Source of the DNA: Roseospirillum parvum
GTDB lineage: Bacteria > Pseudomonadota > Alphaproteobacteria > Rhodospirillales > Rhodospirillaceae
Assembly: GCF_900100455.1 (NCBI RefSeq)
Contig: NZ_FNCV01000002.1
Coordinates: forward strand, 248,001-312,000
Length of the DNA stretch: 64,000 bases
Direction of reading: 5' to 3'
Part shown: one piece after another, positions 60,598 to 64,000 of the stretch
Layout of the letters: every line of letters begins with the position of its first letter
Numbering within the stretch: position 1 is the stretch's first letter
Position numbers and translations under genes: made by a program
Notes under the pieces: model-generated
What the model saw: only the letters and a program-made list of their open reading frames with translations
Told to the model about the DNA's origin: nothing
Databases searched by the model: none

Positions 60598-62041
60598 GCT
60601 CGGTCCTCTGCTGGCTGGCGGTGTTGTCCAGCACGAAGGCCAGATCCATGCGGGCCTCGGTCAGGGCGTCCTCGGGCACCGTCACGTAGACCCGGAAGGT
60701 GCCCACGCTGTCGGCCTTCACCGGCAGATCCACCGACCGCGTGGGAGCGTCGGCGAAGCCGACCACGGTCAGGCGCGCCTCGGGGATGCCGTCCAGGCTC
60801 AGCGCGTAGGTGCGCGGGGTCTCGGCCATGTTCAGCACCTTCAGCGTATAGCCGTTGCGGATCGCCCCATCGGACAGGCGCACGAACAGCGGGCTGCGCT
60901 CGTGCAGCAGGTTCACCTCGAGGTCCGAGCGGGTGGTCAGCCCGAAGGTCATCACCCCGGCGACCAGCGCCAGGAGCACCGTGTAGGCGAGGGTGCGCGG
61001 CCGCCACAGGCGCGGGCGCCGGGTCTGCCCGACGGCGCGGGCGGCCTGGTTGGCGGTGCTGTCGTAGGCGATCAGGTTGGGCGGCCGGCCGAAGCGTTCC
61101 ATGATCTGGTTGCAGGCGTCGATGCACAGGCCGCAGCCGATGCAGGCCAACTGGTTGCCGTCGCGGATGTCGATGCCGGTCGGGCAGACCTGCACGCACA
61201 GCCCGCAGTCCACGCAGTCGCCGCGCCCGGTGAAGTCCTGGCCCTTGCGGGCCCCGCCCCGGGGCTCGCCGCGCCACGCCTCGTAGGTGATGATCAGCGA
61301 GTGCTCGTCGAACATGGCCGACTGGAAGCGCGGCCACGGACACATGTAGATGCACACCTGCTCACGCGCGAAACCGGCGAGCAGGAAGGTGGTGCCGGCG
61401 AACAGCAGGGCGAAGCCGTAGATGCCCCACGACGCCTGCCCGCTCAGCATGGCCAGCGCGGTCTCCACCGCCGGGTTGAAGTAGAGGATGAAGGTCGCCC
61501 CGGTGAGCAGGGCGATCAGCCCCCACAGGGTGATCTTGAGGCTCTTCCTGGCCAGCTTTTTCACCCCCAGGGGGGCGGCGTCGAGGCGGATGCGGGCCGG
61601 GCGGTCGCCCTCGATCAGCCGCTCGACGGCGACGAACCAGTCGGTCCACACCGTCTGGATGCAGGCAAAACCGCACCACACGCGGCCGAACAGGGCGGTG
61701 ACGAAAAACAGCCCGATGGCCCCGAGGACCAGCACCCCGGTCAGGTAGTAGACCTCCTGCGGCCAGATCTCGAGGCCCAGGATGTAGCCCTTGCGGTCGG
61801 CGATATCGAGCAGGAAGGCCTGATCCGGCGCGCTGCCGGAGCGCGGCCAGGGGATCCACGGGCCGATGAAGTAGAGCCCCAGGAACAACCAGTCGAGGCG
61901 CGTCTTCAGGCGCCGGAAGGTGCCGCTGATGCGCCGCGGCTGCACCTTCTGATGATCGGCGTACAGCGAGACGGTCTTTTTCGGGCCGCCGGGGTCGGAC
62001 GCCGGCTGGGGCGCTGGCGCGGAGGCGGAGAGTTGAGACAT
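60566..62041 (-). CDS. ccoG: Cytochrome c oxidase accessory protein CcoG
   Basis: A 491-aa membrane iron-sulfur protein, reported to reduce copper for cbb3 assembly. Helices include ILGLEIWPQEVYYLTGVLVL and the NapH-like block FGRVWCGFACIQTVWTDWF. Two 4Fe-4S motifs are CVDCGLCVQVCPTGID and CIGCGLCIDACNQI, and there is a C-terminal periplasmic Ig-like domain (GYTLKVLNMAETPRTY). ATG 62041 (MSQLSASAPA) fits the family; a longer in-frame start at 62119 is unlikely. Confidence 0.95.
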   Translation of the reverse strand: MSQLSASAPAPQPASDPGGPKKTVSLYADHQKVQPRRISGTFRRLKTRLDWLFLGLYFIGPWIPWPRSGSAPDQAFLLDIADRKGYILGLEIWPQEVYYLTGVLVLGAIGLFFVTALFGRVWCGFACIQTVWTDWFVAVERLIEGDRPARIRLDAAPLGVKKLARKSLKITLWGLIALLTGATFILYFNPAVETALAMLSGQASWGIYGFALLFAGTTFLLAGFAREQVCIYMCPWPRFQSAMFDEHSLIITYEAWRGEPRGGARKGQDFTGRGDCVDCGLCVQVCPTGIDIRDGNQLACIGCGLCIDACNQIMERFGRPPNLIAYDSTANQAARAVGQTRRPRLWRPRTLAYTVLLALVAGVMTFGLTTRSDLEVNLLHERSPLFVRLSDGAIRNGYTLKVLNMAETPRTYALSLDGIPEARLTVVGFADAPTRSVDLPVKADSVGTFRVYVTVPEDALTEARMDLAFVLDNTASQQRTEHDTLFATPLR

Positions 62042-62108
62042 GGGCAGCGCGGTCCCGGTTTGGGGGCCGGGGGGCGGGGCGGGACCGGTGGGGTCGATCG
62101 ACCGGGTC

Positions 62109-62990
62109 CTACTCGCCACCCCCCAGGCCGTGAACGTAAAGGGTCAACTGCTTGATGGTGGTTTCACCCAGCCGCTCCCCCCAGGCCGGCATCACCCCGT
62201 GCCGGGGTTGGTTGATCTGGGCGACGATGTCCTCCTTCTCGCCGCCATAGAGCCAGATGCGGTTGTTCAGGGCGGGGCCGCCGAAGTCGCGGTAGCCGGC
62301 GCCGTCGGCCCCCTCGCCGTTCGACGAATGGCAGACCGCGCACTGGGTCTCGAAAATCTCCCGCCCCGGGCCCTCCTGCGACGCCTCGCCCTTGGACAGG
62401 GCCAGCACGTAGTCGGCCACCTGATCGATGTCCGCCTCGCTCAGCAATTCGTCGGCGCCGAACGAGGGCATGATGTTGAAGCGGCTTTCCGGGTCCTCGT
62501 CGTGGCGCACCCCGTGGCGGATGGTGGTGGCGATGGCCTCCATGCTGCCGCCCCAGATCCACTCGTCGTCGGCCAGGGTGGGATAGCCGTAAGCCCCCGC
62601 CCCGCCGCTCTGGTGGCAGGGCACGCAGTTTTCCTTGAACATCACCTCGCCGCCCTGGCGGGCGAAGGTGGCCAGTTCGGGATCGGCGGCGATCTCCTCC
62701 AGCGAAAGCTGGCGCAGCCCGGCCAACTGCTCGCCCATGCGGGCCTCGGCGGCGGCCAGGTTCTCGGCCAGCGCGGCGCGGCTGGAGTAGCCGAGCACCC
62801 CGGAGGCCGCCTTGCCGGGCATGGGCACCGAGGGAAAGAGGATCACATAGCCCAGGGCCCAGGCGACACAGGCGAAGAACACATAGACCCACCACTTGGG
62901 CAGCGGGGTGTTCAGCTCGGTGATGCCGTCCCACTCGTGCCCGGTGGTGTGCCGGCCGGACACCGCATCGCGTTCAGGACCGCCCGCCAT
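62109..62990 (-). CDS. ccoP: cbb3-type cytochrome c oxidase diheme subunit III
   Basis: A 293-aa membrane-anchored diheme cytochrome c. One N-terminal helix follows the motif [22 protein letters not shown] (split here: [20 protein letters not shown]). Heme sites are CVPCH and CAVCH, with Met ligands in NIMPSFG and VMPAWGE. It passes electrons to CcoO and then CcoN. Two ATGs (62993, 62990) follow GAGGAG; 62990 has the 7-nt spacing. The start overlaps the ccoQ end. Confidence 0.95.
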   Translation of the reverse strand: MAGGPERDAVSGRHTTGHEWDGITELNTPLPKWWVYVFFACVAWALGYVILFPSVPMPGKAASGVLGYSSRAALAENLAAAEARMGEQLAGLRQLSLEEIAADPELATFARQGGEVMFKENCVPCHQSGGAGAYGYPTLADDEWIWGGSMEAIATTIRHGVRHDEDPESRFNIMPSFGADELLSEADIDQVADYVLALSKGEASQEGPGREIFETQCAVCHSSNGEGADGAGYRDFGGPALNNRIWLYGGEKEDIVAQINQPRHGVMPAWGERLGETTIKQLTLYVHGLGGGE

Positions 62991-63147
62991 CATCGTGCTC
63001 CTCGTCATCGTCGTTGAGCGGGATCATGGCCTGGGATTCCAGCCGGTCCTTGTTGCCCGGCTTGAACACCCAGACGATGATGCCCACGAACAGGATCAGC
63101 AACCACAGGCCCCAGAACTGGGACAGAAGCTCGGAAACGTCCTGCAT
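62974..63147 (-). CDS. ccoQ: cbb3-type cytochrome c oxidase subunit CcoQ
   Basis: A 57-aa single-helix membrane protein. The helix is FWGLWLLILFVGIIVWVFKP, and the tail is acidic ([14 protein letters not shown]). It stabilises the CcoNO-CcoP complex. It is too short to stand out by length but is fixed by its place between ccoO and ccoP and by the family pattern W-x-F-x-P. Confidence 0.93.
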   Translation of the reverse strand: MQDVSELLSQFWGLWLLILFVGIIVWVFKPGNKDRLESQAMIPLNDDDEEHDDGGRS

Positions 63148-63152
63148 GGCGG

Positions 63153-63890
63153 CTACCTCAGGGCGCCGGCCCGGGCCGGATCGAAGTCGGAGAAATCGAC
63201 CATGGTGCCGAGCACCTGAAGGTAGGCGATCAGGGCGTCCATCTCGGTCAGCCGCTCGGGATCGCCGTCGAAGTCGCCCACCTTGGCGCCGGGGTAGGCC
63301 TCGGTCAGGGCGTCGTGGTCGCCCCACGGGTCGGCCTGGGCGGCCAGATGCTCGCCGGCCTGCGCGATCTGGGCGTCGCTGTAGGGCACGCCGACCACGC
63401 GCAGGGTCTTCAGGTGATCGGCCGCGTCGTCGAAGGCCAGATCGCGGCGCGCCAGATGGGGATAGCCGGGCATGATCGACTCGGCGACCACCGAGCGCGG
63501 GTCGATCAGATGGCGGGCGTGCCACTCGTCGGAGTACTTGCCGCCGACCCGGGCCAGATCGGGCCCGGTGCGCTTCGAGCCCCACTGGAAGGGATGATCG
63601 TAGATGCTCTCGGCGGCCAGGCTGTAGTGGCCGTAGCGTTCCACCTCGTCGCGGAAAGGTCGGATCATCTGGCTGTGGCAGTTGTAGCAGCCCTCGCGCA
63701 GGTAGATGTTGCGCCCGGCCAACTCCAGCGGGCTGTAGGGGCGCACCCCCTCGACCCGCTCGATGGTGCTCTTGATGGTGAACAGGGGCACGATCTCGAC
63801 CAGCCCGCCGGCGATGACGGTCAGCAGGATGCCCACCGTCAACAGCAGGACGTTGGTCTCGATCTTGGCGTGATGCTTGATCAGCGACAT
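63153..63890 (-). CDS. ccoO: cbb3-type cytochrome c oxidase monoheme subunit II
   Basis: A 245-aa membrane-anchored monoheme cytochrome c. The anchor is [20 protein letters not shown], the heme site is [23 protein letters not shown], and the Met ligand is in [10 protein letters not shown]. Length and all motifs are typical. It receives electrons from CcoP. Confidence 0.97.
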   Translation of the reverse strand: MSLIKHHAKIETNVLLLTVGILLTVIAGGLVEIVPLFTIKSTIERVEGVRPYSPLELAGRNIYLREGCYNCHSQMIRPFRDEVERYGHYSLAAESIYDHPFQWGSKRTGPDLARVGGKYSDEWHARHLIDPRSVVAESIMPGYPHLARRDLAFDDAADHLKTLRVVGVPYSDAQIAQAGEHLAAQADPWGDHDALTEAYPGAKVGDFDGDPERLTEMDALIAYLQVLGTMVDFSDFDPARAGALR

Positions 63891-63938
63891 GGCGGGCGGC
63901 TCCCGGCCTTTATGGGGTAGGGGTTTCTCTACTAAGCG

Positions 63939-64000
63939 TCAGCGGGCCAGGGCCGGCTCGCCCATCGGCGCCTCGTAGCGCACGTCACCCTTGATGGTGC
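63939..64000 (-). CDS. ccoN: cbb3-type cytochrome c oxidase catalytic subunit I, C-terminal end only
   Basis: The last 19 codons of an open frame that enters from the right edge, ending YEAPMGEPALAR and a TGA at 63941-63939. Identity is by position: ccoN always precedes ccoO. The 48-bp gap to ccoO is normal. Confidence 0.8.
   Translation of the reverse strand, partial: TIKGDVRYEAPMGEPALAR

Overview
The window is about 64 kb of very GC-rich DNA (roughly 70% by eye) with dense, operonic, strongly codon-biased genes. An alphaproteobacterium of the Rhodospirillales type is the best fit. The reasons are the ccoNOQP-ccoGHI cluster, a complete Liu-type leucine pathway, response regulators ending in a YFGPDRRRR motif, and rplM-rpsI followed by argC. 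This placement is inferred from gene content; no rRNA or tRNA gene was seen.

Layout. 1-4.4 kb: an ammonium transporter fused to a PAS domain (cut by the window edge), a Bcr/CflA-type exporter, an ECHDC3-like crotonase and a hotdog thioesterase. 4.4-7.4 kb: rplM-rpsI with a clear promoter and terminator, then argC and a gamma-carbonic-anhydrase-like protein. 7.4-8.8 kb: an unrecognised 462-aa protein. 8.9-24.1 kb: a long leucine/isovalerate block opening at a 22-bp palindrome. It holds a thioesterase, isovaleryl-CoA dehydrogenase, a cupin, a degenerate nucleotidyltransferase-like protein, thiolase, an SDR, beta-carbonic anhydrase, a second acyl-CoA dehydrogenase, an HCCA-isomerase-like protein and MCC beta. 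After an intergenic element come methylglutaconyl-CoA hydratase, MCC alpha, an unknown protein, HMG-CoA lyase and an anion permease. All enzymes from isovaleryl-CoA to acetoacetate plus acetyl-CoA are present. 24.3-26.3 kb: two response regulators and an Hpt protein. 26.4-34.3 kb: a TAXI-type TRAP uptake system with a universal stress protein, then a BKACE enzyme, a class III aminotransferase and an RpiR regulator. 34.6-38.2 kb: apt, a multi-pass sensor kinase and a PPP-type phosphatase. 38.3-42.8 kb: a UbiB-like kinase, then sulfotransferase, GT4 glycosyltransferase and a DUF2334-type deacetylase. 43-48.5 kb: TrmH-type methyltransferase, quinone oxidoreductase, YjbQ, D,D-carboxypeptidase, and ApbE with RseC. 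49.7-54.0 kb: a SiaABCD-like switch (SiaB kinase, SiaC, GGDEF, a periplasmic binding protein, SiaA-like phosphatase). 54.2-64 kb: cydDC behind ccoI, ccoH, ccoG, ccoP, ccoQ, ccoO and the end of ccoN, i.e. assembly and structural genes of the cbb3 high-affinity oxidase.

Structure outside genes. Five composite palindromic elements (about 5.7, 18.3, 31.8, 42.9 and 46.7 kb) sit at gene borders, three with a variable terminator-like hairpin at the centre. At four of them the plus strand changes from C-rich on the left to G-rich on the right whatever the gene orientation; at the first only the right side is clearly skewed. REP-like palindromes lie inside two of them. Three genes carry short tandem duplications at or just past their stop codon. 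RseC appears to use an AUU start codon.
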